From IMG/VR virus record IMGVR_UViG_3300044675_000836, positions 1 to 31,604 of that record: 31,604 bases of DNA. One strand, written 5' to 3'. Below, piece after piece: positions 6,508-13,547 of this stretch. This stretch comes from a virus. Under the pieces are notes generated by a model, which made no database searches, was not told the DNA's origin, and saw nothing but the letters and a program-made list of their open reading frames with translations. The position numbers were made by a program, and so were the translations under genes. The first letter of the stretch is position 1; each line of letters begins with the position of its first letter.

Positions 6508-7074
6508 ATGAGAGAGTCAATGATAATTTACCGCTCGTTCTATGATGCTATCAAAGAGCTTGAGCCACTACACCAAGCGAAAGTTTGGGAAGCAGTTTTT
6601 GAGTACGGATTAAACCAGAATCAAATTGATTTAAGTGGTTTGCCATCTACAATCTTTAAACTTATTAAACCTCAATTAGATGCAAATTTGCGTAAGTATG
6701 CAAATGGCAATAAAGGAGGTAGACCAAAGAAAGCAAAAGAAAACCTAACTGAAACCAAAATAGAACCTAAGCATAACCTAAACGAAAGCAAAGTAAAAGC
6801 TAATGTAAATGATAATGATAATGATAATATAAAAGAATACAAAGAGAGTTTAAATTTATGGTTACAGTACAAGAAAGAGAAAAAGCAAACGTATAAACCT
6901 ACTGGACTTGAAGCATTGAAGAAAACAATCGTTAAAGATTATCCAAACCCTTTAGACTTTACAAACGCTGTAGAGTATAGCATAGCAAATAATTACAGCG
7001 GTATTTATCCACCAAAAAAGATAACTTTGCAAACGCCAACGATAACACATAAAAGAGCAACATTAGATGATTGA
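6508..7074 (+). CDS. Replication initiator-like protein (DUF6291-type)
   Basis: A 188-aa protein. Residues 1-75 (IYRSFYDAIKELEPLHQAKVWEAVFEYG, then KPQLDANLRKYANGNKGGRPKK) match the DUF6291-type N-terminal domain common in phage replication initiators. A low-complexity linker (N, K, E and D-rich, with an NDNDNDN run) leads to a C-terminal domain that may act like a helicase loader. Immediately downstream lies the replicative helicase, overlapping by 8 nt. The linker DNA holds iteron-like repeats, and two DnaA-box-like sites follow, so the gene may contain the origin, as gene O does in lambda. Confidence 0.75.
   Translation: MRESMIIYRSFYDAIKELEPLHQAKVWEAVFEYGLNQNQIDLSGLPSTIFKLIKPQLDANLRKYANGNKGGRPKKAKENLTETKIEPKHNLNESKVKANVNDNDNDNIKEYKESLNLWLQYKKEKKQTYKPTGLEALKKTIVKDYPNPLDFTNAVEYSIANNYSGIYPPKKITLQTPTITHKRATLDD
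6742..7013 (+). other. Candidate intragenic replication origin
   Basis: Inside the initiator-like gene, AACCTAA occurs at 6742, 6764 and 6775, spaced 22 and 11 nt, that is in phase with the helix. An AT-rich tract follows with three tandem AATGAT copies (6808-6825). Further on, TTATCCAAA (6939-6947) and TTATCCACC (7005-7013) each differ from the DnaA box TTATCCACA at one position and are 66 nt apart. Iterons plus an AT-rich unwinding stretch inside an initiator gene resemble lambda ori. The function is inferred from pattern only. Confidence 0.4.
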
Positions 7075-8296
7075 AATAGAAAATAGCATAATAGGACAAA
7101 TGTTTCTTTATCCTGATGCACACAACTTTATAATGAAATTGAACCCTTTATGGTTTAGCTCATTTAGAAAAGACGTTGTAACTACGATGCAAGAGTTATA
7201 TATGAGTAATGAGCCTGTAAGTTTATCTTCTGTTGGTTTACGCCATCGTGAACATATCAGAGAGATTGCAACCATGCAAAACTATGTAACTACGAATGTA
7301 AATTTAGAAAAAGAGATTCTTCAGATTGAAATTTCTTACAAGAAAAACAACATTCAATCTAATATGGCTTATTTTAATTATGACCGTGATCTAAACGAAA
7401 TAATCAGCGACATAAATTTGATGTTGCAAGAGAACACCGTAAGTGTTGGTCAGAAAGCAAAAGTAATTTCTTCAGTAGCAGGAAATGTAATTGACACTTT
7501 ATACGAGGCAGTTCAAAGAGGAACTAACATGACAGGCATAAGCACAGGATGGAAATACCTTGACAAATATTTAGGCGGTTGGAATAAGGGCAACATGGTT
7601 GTAATAGCAGGTAGACCTGGAAGCGGAAAAACTGCAATAGCTTTATCACTTGCGATTGATTCATGTAGACTTGCAAAGGTTCTATTTATTTCTTTGGAGA
7701 TGTCAAAAGAGGAACTTGCAAAAAGATATCTTTCCTTTATTGCTAATGTAGAAAACTACAAAATCCGAAGTGCAAGGTTGACTGAATCTGATTTAAAACA
7801 AATCACAGATCAGTTATACGGAATGAATATGGACTTCTTTTTAGACGATGGCAGTAATAGTGATATAAACGACATTGTAGCGAAGATAAAACTTCACAAG
7901 GCTAAACATGGTCTTGATATAGTTTTTATTGATTATATGCAGTTAATTAAAAGTCATCAGAAAATAAGAGAGCAAGAGATTGCACATATTAGCAGAACTC
8001 TTAAACTTTTAGCAAAAGAGTTAGGAATTACAATAATAGCACTCGCACAACTTTCAAGAGAAACTGAAAAACGAGCTGAAAAGAAACCAATGCTTTCAGA
8101 CTTAAGAGAGAGCGGTCAAATTGAACAGGATGCCGATATTGTTTTGTTCCCATTTAGACCAGCGTATTACTCAGATGATAAACCTGAGATTGAAATGGAT
8201 GCTGAGTTAATTATAGGCAAGAATAGACATGGGCAATGTGTATCTGTACCAATGTCATTTGAAGGGCGTTACACACGTTATAAAGAAATACTATGA
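7067..8296 (+). CDS. dnaB: Replicative DNA helicase, DnaB family
   Basis: A 409-aa helicase. A reduced N-terminal domain is followed by the RecA-like domain: the DnaB lead-in GWKYLDKYLGG, Walker A GRPGSGKTA at about 182-190, SLEMSKEELAKR, Walker B with D289 in VFIDYMQLI, the QLSRETEKR segment, and LRESGQIEQDADIVLF. It unwinds the fork as a hexameric ring. It is somewhat shorter than the 450-470 aa bacterial protein. It overlaps the initiator-like gene upstream and the next small gene by 4 nt. Confidence 0.93.
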   Translation: MIEIENSIIGQMFLYPDAHNFIMKLNPLWFSSFRKDVVTTMQELYMSNEPVSLSSVGLRHREHIREIATMQNYVTTNVNLEKEILQIEISYKKNNIQSNMAYFNYDRDLNEIISDINLMLQENTVSVGQKAKVISSVAGNVIDTLYEAVQRGTNMTGISTGWKYLDKYLGGWNKGNMVVIAGRPGSGKTAIALSLAIDSCRLAKVLFISLEMSKEELAKRYLSFIANVENYKIRSARLTESDLKQITDQLYGMNMDFFLDDGSNSDINDIVAKIKLHKAKHGLDIVFIDYMQLIKSHQKIREQEIAHISRTLKLLAKELGITIIALAQLSRETEKRAEKKPMLSDLRESGQIEQDADIVLFPFRPAYYSDDKPEIEMDAELIIGKNRHGQCVSVPMSFEGRYTRYKEIL

Positions 8297-8490
8297 AACA
8301 ATATAAACACGGAGACCGCATTAGAATTTGGTGCGTTGACACAGTAGAACCCGAAGGAGGTTTTTGGTCAGAAGGTACAATTCAAAAAGTAGTAATTGAA
8401 AAATTAATCTATGTAGAAGATGGATCAAAAGAAATTGATTTAGAAAGTACAATAGAAAGTTTTGAAGGATATAAAATTGAAAAGATATGA
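8293..8490 (+). CDS. Small hypothetical protein, 65 aa
   Basis: A 65-aa protein, predicted to be beta-rich (RIRIWCVDTVEPEGG, then GTIQKVVIEKLIYVEDG), possibly a small SH3-like or OB-like barrel. The family is not recognised. ATGA overlaps on both sides place it firmly in the replication unit between the helicase and the DnaA-like protein. Confidence 0.7.
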   Translation: MKQYKHGDRIRIWCVDTVEPEGGFWSEGTIQKVVIEKLIYVEDGSKEIDLESTIESFEGYKIEKI

Positions 8491-8972
8491 ACTACGAATA
8501 CGAATACATCAAATTAAAAGCAGCACACACTCGTTTAAAAAACACCTACGAGAACAAACTTGAAAGTGCTAAGAGAGAAATCCAAGAGCTAAGACAAATG
8601 ATTCTTAAGCCTGAGCAGAAAACAAAAAAGGTAGACAAGAACTTTGATGAACTACTCAGAATAGTTTGTCAGGAGTCCAACGTAATACCAAAAGACTTTT
8701 TCTCACGGTCAAGGAAGCGTGAGTATGTAATTGCAAGAGCAATGTTCTGTTATTTTGCATACAGAGAGTTAAATCAGTCACTAAAGAAAATCGGACTATA
8801 TTTAAACCGTGACCACTCAACAGTAATTCACGGCAGAGATATGATAGGCGACTATTTAGACATTAATATGAAATTTGAAACTGCAATGCACAATAGAATT
8901 AAATCACGACTTAATGCGATTCCTGACGATTACATTGAAGAGGTCTTACGAATATCTCCATATTTGTCTTAA
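8487..8972 (+). CDS. DnaA domain IV-like DNA-binding protein
   Basis: A 161-aa protein with an N-terminal coiled coil (about residues 5-45) and a C-terminal helical domain similar to DnaA domain IV. The signature R108-D-H-S-T (NRDHSTVIHGRDM) corresponds to the DnaA-box recognition loop. There is no AAA+ ATPase domain, so it cannot replace host DnaA but may bind DnaA boxes, either to recruit the helicase at the phage origin or to compete with host DnaA. Two near-consensus boxes lie in the initiator gene. It overlaps the upstream gene by 4 nt. Confidence 0.85.
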   Translation: MNYEYEYIKLKAAHTRLKNTYENKLESAKREIQELRQMILKPEQKTKKVDKNFDELLRIVCQESNVIPKDFFSRSRKREYVIARAMFCYFAYRELNQSLKKIGLYLNRDHSTVIHGRDMIGDYLDINMKFETAMHNRIKSRLNAIPDDYIEEVLRISPYLS

Positions 8973-9081
8973 CAATGAAGAGGAAGTCATCTACTATTGG
9001 AGAAAGTACACAAAGCTAGGATGGGAGTTAGTATCTGTAGACGAATCACTTACAACTAAGATAGTGTGGAAACAATATTGA
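8914..9081 (+). CDS. Possible small protein, 55 aa
   Basis: This frame continues past the end of the DnaA-like gene and encodes a plausible globular C-terminus (NEEEVIYYWRKYTKLGWELVSVDES). The start is uncertain: ATG 8914 or TTG 8938, both inside the DnaA-like gene. Without it the 110 bases from 8973 to 9081 would be empty, which is rare in this compact genome. There is no recognised family. Confidence 0.45.
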   Translation: MRFLTITLKRSYEYLHICLNNEEEVIYYWRKYTKLGWELVSVDESLTTKIVWKQY

Positions 9082-9089
9082 TAACTTTG
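9082..9089 (+). promoter_or_regulatory. Possible -7 element before the sigma-like gene
   Basis: TAACTTTG at 9082-9089 fits TAnnTTTG, but no TTG lies at the expected distance upstream. A transcript would start near 9094, just before the sigma-like frame. Confidence 0.3.
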
Positions 9090-9114
9090 CCCAAATTAAA
9101 AAGAAATTTGTTAA

Positions 9115-9669
9115 ATCAAAAAGCCACAAATAATATCGGAGCTAACGCAGTCTAACTGGCTGCGTGAGTTCTGCATAAAGATTGCAGGTGAACTTTCAAG
9201 CGACTTATACCAAGAACTATTTGTTATCTTATGCGAAAAGACGGACGAATGGATAGAAGAAAAGTACAAGAGCGGATATTGGGAAGGCTTTGTAATTCGC
9301 ATTTGTTTGAATCAGTATTACGGCAAATACACTAACTTCTCAAAGAATTTTGTCAAACCAATAGGACTATATGACACAGAAGGAGTTGAAATAATAGAAG
9401 AAAACGACTCAATGTACAAAGAGGCACTATATAGCACTATTGATGACATTGTAAGTTCTAAAGAGTGGTATGAGCAAAAGATTTGGACTTTATACTGTGA
9501 AGGCGACAACAAACTTGAAATCAAACCACGATCTGCAAGAAGCATAAGTAGGGCAACCGATATCAGTAGACAAGAAATACTCAGAGTAATTAACACAATC
9601 AAAAAAGAAATAAATGAAAGACTTGTTGCAAATTTTGGGGATAGCATCGATGAGCATAATTTGGGTTAG
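9115..9669 (+). CDS. Sigma-70-like phage transcription factor (start codon unclear)
   Basis: An open frame of 184 codons resembling ECF/sigma-70 proteins of Bacteroidota phages. Region 2-like sequence SSDLYQELFVILCEK corresponds to the DLxQExF motif, and a C-terminal region 4-like HTH reads ARSISRATDISRQEILRVINTI. It could direct host RNA polymerase to late promoters. The frame opens after TAA at 9112 and contains no ATG, GTG or TTG before TTG 9307, which would remove all of region 2. A TTG at 9108 lies one frame away, just before an A5 run (9118-9122), so a frameshift, sequencing error or non-standard start must be involved. Confidence 0.7.
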   Translation: MKKPQIISELTQSNWLREFCIKIAGELSSDLYQELFVILCEKTDEWIEEKYKSGYWEGFVIRICLNQYYGKYTNFSKNFVKPIGLYDTEGVEIIEENDSMYKEALYSTIDDIVSSKEWYEQKIWTLYCEGDNKLEIKPRSARSISRATDISRQEILRVINTIKKEINERLVANFGDSIDEHNLG

Positions 9670-9817
9670 AGAGTTTGGCTACAGATTCAAAAAGCCTTTA
9701 GGATGTGAGTTGTGTCTATCGTTTTGGATTACCCTATTTTGGTTTCATTCCATCGAGGGCATACCCTTAGCATTTTTAGCAGCAGCAAGTTCAACGATTA
9801 TAAATAAGTACTTATGA
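9614..9817 (+). CDS. Small membrane protein with CxxC motif, 67 aa
   Basis: A 67-aa protein with two hydrophobic stretches (about residues 4-17 and 36-62) separated by FKKPLGCELCLSFW. The CxLCxxFW arrangement resembles small DUF1360-like membrane proteins of phages and bacteria. The function is unknown. It begins 56 nt inside the sigma-like gene; ATG 9650 is an alternative start that would shorten the first hydrophobic segment. Confidence 0.65.
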   Translation: MKDLLQILGIASMSIIWVREFGYRFKKPLGCELCLSFWITLFWFHSIEGIPLAFLAAASSTIINKYL

Positions 9818-10089
9818 CACAAGAAGAAATAAACTACATCATTACTGAGATTCAACCACACTTCACTAAGTGGAAGCATAGTGGTTTTATGAGGTTAGCA
9901 CCAGAGGACTCAGTAAAAGTCAGAGACATCTACTTTAGGGAGATGGGCAGACCAATGCCGACTTGCTCTAATTGTTTCGTTGAATCACTATATTCGTTAA
10001 TTGTAAGAGCAGAAGCACAACAAGAACTACAAGCAGCTACTATTGCAGATGATGAGCAAAAACCAAAAAGAAAGAGAAGAACAAGTTAA
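9814..10089 (+). CDS. Small hypothetical protein, 91 aa
   Basis: A 91-aa protein with MRLAPEDSVKVRDIYFREMGRPMPTCSNCFVESL in the middle, split by a CxxC pair that might hold zinc, and a very basic tail (KPKRKRRTS) suited to nucleic-acid binding. The family cannot be named. It overlaps the preceding gene by 4 nt and the next by about 38 nt. Confidence 0.7.
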   Translation: MTQEEINYIITEIQPHFTKWKHSGFMRLAPEDSVKVRDIYFREMGRPMPTCSNCFVESLYSLIVRAEAQQELQAATIADDEQKPKRKRRTS

Positions 10090-10231
10090 ATTCGCTGAAT
10101 ACTTAGCACACAACTCTTATGTTCTTTATGACATCGTGAGAGGTGTTAGTTATTGGAGCAACGGGAAAGAAACAAAAACAACAAAACAACTACTAAGGGA
10201 ATATGAACTCATTCGGAGGACTTTGGAATAA
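10052..10231 (+). CDS. Small conserved phage protein, 59 aa (KFAEYL type)
   Basis: A 59-aa protein starting at ATG 10052 (an ATG at 10043 is possible). It shares the layout KFAEYLAHN, an aromatic middle with YW, and TTKQLLREYE with the 53-aa protein at 10782, so the two may be paralogues. Small proteins of this kind are common in Bacteroidota phages; the function is unknown. Confidence 0.65.
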   Translation: MSKNQKEREEQVKFAEYLAHNSYVLYDIVRGVSYWSNGKETKTTKQLLREYELIRRTLE

Positions 10232-10772
10232 TCAGCAGTGCTTTGATTACGAGATGCGTAACGGCATCCATTTAGATAATCCATCATTCGTAAATATGTA
10301 TGACGATGTTGTAAATGAAATCACAACTCTGTTAGATATTAAAACACACACAGATTTAGGCGGTGGCGTAGGTGCTTATTGTTTAGCAATGAAAAAGAAA
10401 GGCATCAAAACTATTTACTACGATCTGAATGAACATCACTATGAATACGCCCACGAAAGAAACGTAGCAGATGAATATCATATCTGCGATTTTACAACCA
10501 AGAAAATCAAGGCAGACTTTGTTTCTTGCATAGAAGTAATGGAGCATATTGAAGATGACAAGTTAAAGCCTTTCTTAGCTAATCTAAAGTGCAACTACTT
10601 TCACTTCAGTTCAACTCCGCACTACTCTAATTTCGATAAAGAATGGGGACACATCAATATCAAGCCTGTAGCACATTGGGTGCATTTATTTGAGCAATGC
10701 GGATTCACTCTATTACTGGAGATGTCAAAGCCTACAAAGTGGAGTTTATTATTTAAGAAAAAAATGAACTAA
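10203..10772 (+). CDS. SAM-dependent class I methyltransferase
   Basis: A 189-aa protein with the Rossmann methyltransferase pattern: motif I D51-LGGGVGAY binding S-adenosylmethionine, an acidic end of the next strand (YYDLNEHH), motif IV-like CIEVMEHIED and a C-terminal GFTLLLEM strand. The domain is similar to Methyltransf_23-like small-molecule or glycan methyltransferases; the DPPY-type motif of adenine DNA methylases is absent. The substrate is unknown. A glycosyltransferase is encoded 1.7 kb downstream, so a shared glycan-modifying role is possible. Confidence 0.8.
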   Translation: MNSFGGLWNNQQCFDYEMRNGIHLDNPSFVNMYDDVVNEITTLLDIKTHTDLGGGVGAYCLAMKKKGIKTIYYDLNEHHYEYAHERNVADEYHICDFTTKKIKADFVSCIEVMEHIEDDKLKPFLANLKCNYFHFSSTPHYSNFDKEWGHINIKPVAHWVHLFEQCGFTLLLEMSKPTKWSLLFKKKMN

Positions 10773-10781
10773 TAGTACATT

Positions 10782-10943
10782 ATGTTGTTTGAAATTAAAT
10801 TCGCTGAGTGGATTGCGGAGAATCATTGGCGTTGCTGCGATGAACACGACTTCATTTACTATTGGTGTTCTGAAAGCAAAGGGATGTCACAAGTACCAAC
10901 AGATTTACTCTTTGATATTTTTTTAAATGAAAAAGCACACTAA
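10782..10943 (+). CDS. Small conserved phage protein, 53 aa
   Basis: ATG 10782 to TAA 10941-10943 encodes 53 aa: KFAEWIAENHWR at the start, an aromatic and cysteine-containing middle (CCDEHDFIYYWC), and a VPTDLLFDIFLNEK end. Its layout matches the protein at 10052-10231. It fills the gap between the methyltransferase and the HNH gene and overlaps the latter by 17 nt. Confidence 0.65.
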   Translation: MLFEIKFAEWIAENHWRCCDEHDFIYYWCSESKGMSQVPTDLLFDIFLNEKAH

Positions 10944-11184
10944 AATATACTTAGACTATTTCGGTTACGATCAAAGCAGTTGGATACCTTGTGAGATGTG
11001 CGGACAAACGGCTAATGATATTCATCACATCGAAGCAAGAGGAATGGGCGGCAGCAAAACAAAAGATACAATAGAAAACCTACAAGCATTATGCAGAAAG
11101 TGTCACATGGAATTAGGCGATAAGAAAGAACACAAAGTAATGCTTAAAGTGGTACACCAAGTTAAAATGAACGAAAGAAAATGA
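10927..11184 (+). CDS. Small HNH nuclease-like protein, 85 aa
   Basis: An 85-aa single-domain HNH protein: C-x2-C (CEMCG), the H-H pair in DIHHIEARGMGG, N in IENLQALC and a second C-x2-CH (CRKCH). The zinc ligands and the HNH residues are all present, so it may be active. Stand-alone HNH proteins close to terminase genes often help packaging; here the likely small terminase follows after one gene. It overlaps the next gene by 4 nt. Confidence 0.85.
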   Translation: MKKHTKIYLDYFGYDQSSWIPCEMCGQTANDIHHIEARGMGGSKTKDTIENLQALCRKCHMELGDKKEHKVMLKVVHQVKMNERK

Positions 11185-11396
11185 AAGCAACAATAGAATT
11201 TGAACTACCTGAAGACCAGGAACAATATAACTTTGCAAACAAAGGATTTGACTACTTTTGTGTGCTATGCGAAATCGATGAGTTTCTACGTCAGAAAATC
11301 AAGTATAGCGAACTTGAAGAAAAAGAATATGCCTTACTTGAAGATACACGAGAGCAACTAAGGCAGATGCTATTTGAAAGAGGGATAAGTCTTTAA
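11181..11396 (+). CDS. Small conserved phage protein, 71 aa
   Basis: A 71-aa protein starting MKATIEFELPEDQEQ, with a helix-rich acidic remainder (IDEFLRQKIKYSE, then LREQLRQM-like). This pattern recurs in many Bacteroidota and Firmicutes phages as an uncharacterised early or packaging-adjacent protein. The function is unknown. Confidence 0.75.
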   Translation: MKATIEFELPEDQEQYNFANKGFDYFCVLCEIDEFLRQKIKYSELEEKEYALLEDTREQLRQMLFERGISL

Positions 11397-11421
11397 AAAA
11401 AAGTGAAACAAAAGTGAAACT

Positions 11422-11775
11422 ATGGCAAACGAGCAGAACTTAAAACCATTTAAAAAAGGAGAGGTTCACAACCCTAACGGCAGACCTAAAAAGTTTACTA
11501 CACTGATGAAAGAGAACGGCTATTCACTTTCTCAGGTGAACGATTCAATTCAGGTAATTATGTCAATGGATGAAAAGCAAATAAAAGATGTCCTTAAAAA
11601 CGATGAAGCAACCATGCTTGAAAAGACCGTTGCAAAGGCTATAATAAAGAGCTACGAGAAAGGCTCTCTCTATTCAATGGACACGCTTCTATCACGAGTG
11701 TACGGAAAACCAAAAGAATCAGTAGAGGCAACTGTAGAAGCAAAAGTAATAAATGTAACTTTAAACTTGGACTAA
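11422..11775 (+). CDS. terS: Probable terminase small subunit
   Basis: A 117-aa protein starting with a lysine-rich segment and the motif NPNGRPKKF, common in DUF5681-like and small-terminase-like phage proteins. A helical domain follows and then an acidic, beta-prone end. A small terminase binds phage DNA and loads the large subunit; the large subunit is encoded 1.8 kb downstream. The gap upstream contains a direct repeat of aaaagtgaaac just before ATG 11422. The assignment rests on motif and position, so it is moderate. Confidence 0.6.
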   Translation: MANEQNLKPFKKGEVHNPNGRPKKFTTLMKENGYSLSQVNDSIQVIMSMDEKQIKDVLKNDEATMLEKTVAKAIIKSYEKGSLYSMDTLLSRVYGKPKESVEATVEAKVINVTLNLD

Positions 11776-11777
11776 TT

Positions 11778-12128
11778 ATGAGCGGAGGACAATTTGATTA
11801 CGACCAATATAAGATTGGATATATTGCCGACAAAATAGAACAACTTATTGAAAAGAACGGTAAACCAAAAACTAAAGAAGAACTTAGAGAGCAATCATGG
11901 ATAGATGAAGAATGGCTTGAGAGAAACCCTGAAGACAAAAATCATCACAAATACCCAAGAGTAGTAATAAAGAGATTTAAAGAAGCCGTTAACATTTTAC
12001 GAGAAGCACAGATATACGCCCATCGAATAGATTGGTTATTGTCAGGAGATGATGGTGAAGAAAACTTTTTAAAACGTCTTAATGATGAATTAGATTTCTT
12101 TGACCAGGTTAATAAAAAAAAGGTATGA
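11778..12128 (+). CDS. Conserved phage protein, MSGG type, 116 aa
   Basis: A 116-aa protein starting MSGGQFDYDQYKIGYIADKIEQLIE and later VIKRFKEAVNILREAQIYAHRIDWLLSGDDGEENFLKRL. This is a recognisable family of uncharacterised phage proteins with a conserved SGG-FxY start and an SGDDGE motif. It is mostly helical with no catalytic signature. The stop overlaps the next start (ATGA at 12125-12128). Confidence 0.8.
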   Translation: MSGGQFDYDQYKIGYIADKIEQLIEKNGKPKTKEELREQSWIDEEWLERNPEDKNHHKYPRVVIKRFKEAVNILREAQIYAHRIDWLLSGDDGEENFLKRLNDELDFFDQVNKKKV

Positions 12129-12280
12129 CCGAAAAAGAAGCAATCATTCTTCTGATCTACTACAACGATTGGAGACGAGGCGAAGAAATAGAAATGCCTA
12201 ACCCAACGCAGATAGGAATAGCACTTGATACAATTATAAACGAATATTTTAAAAGAAATGGAAACAACTTACTTAGGTAG
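12125..12280 (+). CDS. Small conserved phage protein, 51 aa
   Basis: ATG 12125 to TAG 12278-12280 encodes 51 aa with the pattern EAIILLIYYNDWRRGEEIEM followed by PTQIGIALDTII. Short proteins with a NDWRRG motif and a downstream IG-A-D helix are very common in phages. The function is not known. It overlaps both neighbours, 4 nt upstream and 23 nt downstream. Confidence 0.75.
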   Translation: MTEKEAIILLIYYNDWRRGEEIEMPNPTQIGIALDTIINEYFKRNGNNLLR

Positions 12281-12473
12281 TGCCTGGTCAGATGACTACG
12301 GCTTAAACGTCAGCATTAACATCGAGAAACTAAACGAAGCGATTAAAAGCGGAAAGTTAGAAGTAAACAAATACGGTGATGTTAGAGTGCGTGTACAAAA
12401 ACTAAAACAACAGAATGAGAAGAGCAAAGCAACTCACTCTGTTGCCGTGCCAAAGCCAAAAGCACCCTTTTAA
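12258..12473 (+). CDS. Small conserved phage protein, 71 aa
   Basis: A 71-aa protein starting with a beta-rich part (YLGSAWSDDYGLNVSINIEKL) and ending in a charged, flexible tail (KSKATHSVAVPKPKAPF). The KSKATH ending recurs in small phage proteins located near replication or recombination genes. The function is unknown; ssDNA binding is only a guess. The stop and the next start share one base. Confidence 0.7.
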   Translation: METTYLGSAWSDDYGLNVSINIEKLNEAIKSGKLEVNKYGDVRVRVQKLKQQNEKSKATHSVAVPKPKAPF

Positions 12474-13498
12474 TGAGAGTAATTTGTCTACTTGACGGAG
12501 CGAATGGCGTATCTTTCCACAGATTGTATACGCCCTATCTTCGTTTACAACAAGATCACGACATTACTGTAGATGTAAGTCTGAACCACGAAGATTGGCT
12601 AAACCTCGACTATCAGCAGTATGACTGCGTTATATTCAATCGTTGGTTAGGACGCTATCAGTACAACATACTCCCATTACTTGCAAAATACAAAGTGCCT
12701 TACATTGTTGACCTTGATGACTATTGGGTACTTCCAAAGTACAATCCAGCGTACAAGTTTTACAGAGCGTACATTAAAGATGGAGTTAAGAACGCTTTGA
12801 CCTATGCCGATGGCGTACAAGTTACGACTCCACAACTTGCTGAAAAAATAAAGGAGTTTTACAAAGGCGACAACATTACGATAGCTGAAAACGCAGTAGA
12901 CTTCACACAGAGTCAATGGAACATAAATAAAGACCATACACCGACTATCGGTTGGGTTGGTGGAATAAGTCACGTTGAAGACATTAAGTTGCTAAGTGGT
13001 CAAATTATACCAATTTGTGAGAAGTACGGCTATAGATTTATAATGGGTGGACACCACGAAAATAGTAGAATGTGGGCAGAGATGGAGAAAGCTATAACAG
13101 GAGAGAGTCAAAAGAACAGACCGACATGGTTTGAAACAAGAGTAGGGACAACACCTGATAAATACGCTGAGATTTATTCTGAGATTGATATTTGTTTAGC
13201 ACCTTTGACGGCTCAGACATTTAACCGATATAAGTCAGAGTTGAAGATTGTTGAGGCTGCTGCGTACAAGCGTCCTATTTTAACGAGCAATGTAGAACCA
13301 TACACCAACCACAAAAGCAACTTAGGAGTTTTCTTTGTGCAGAATAACGATTGGACTACACCGTTAACTCAACTTATTGAAAGCGGTAAAAGTAAAGATG
13401 TAGGTTTGATTAACTACAACTACTGCAACGAGCATCACAACATTAAAGAGATTAACAAAAAGAGAATAGATTTGTTACAGAAAGTATGTGGACCATAA
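12473..13498 (+). CDS. Glycosyltransferase, GT4-like (GT-B fold)
   Basis: A 341-aa cytoplasmic enzyme. The N-terminal half is Rossmann-like with an IVDLDDYWVLP segment. The C-terminal half opens at TIGWVGGISHVEDIKLL and carries the donor-binding block RYKSELKIVEAAAYKRPILTS, where E256 matches the conserved glutamate of GT4 enzymes. It transfers a sugar from a nucleotide-sugar donor to an unknown acceptor: phage DNA, a virion protein or a host surface glycan. It sits as a cargo-like gene between the small and large terminase genes. ATG 12473 abuts the previous stop. Confidence 0.85.
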   Translation: MRVICLLDGANGVSFHRLYTPYLRLQQDHDITVDVSLNHEDWLNLDYQQYDCVIFNRWLGRYQYNILPLLAKYKVPYIVDLDDYWVLPKYNPAYKFYRAYIKDGVKNALTYADGVQVTTPQLAEKIKEFYKGDNITIAENAVDFTQSQWNINKDHTPTIGWVGGISHVEDIKLLSGQIIPICEKYGYRFIMGGHHENSRMWAEMEKAITGESQKNRPTWFETRVGTTPDKYAEIYSEIDICLAPLTAQTFNRYKSELKIVEAAAYKRPILTSNVEPYTNHKSNLGVFFVQNNDWTTPLTQLIESGKSKDVGLINYNYCNEHHNIKEINKKRIDLLQKVCGP

Positions 13499-13547
13499 CG
13501 GTGACGCCAACGAAATGGTATAATCTCGGTGAACCCAACAACATGAT

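Noticed and set aside
9318-9647. 109-codon antisense frame over the sigma-like gene
   Set aside because: It is the mirror of a real coding frame, with low-complexity leucine/serine content; all supported genes are on the + strand.
13499-13547. Promoter or small gene before terL
   Set aside because: No TAnnTTTG box and no frame longer than a few codons; terL is probably expressed by read-through.
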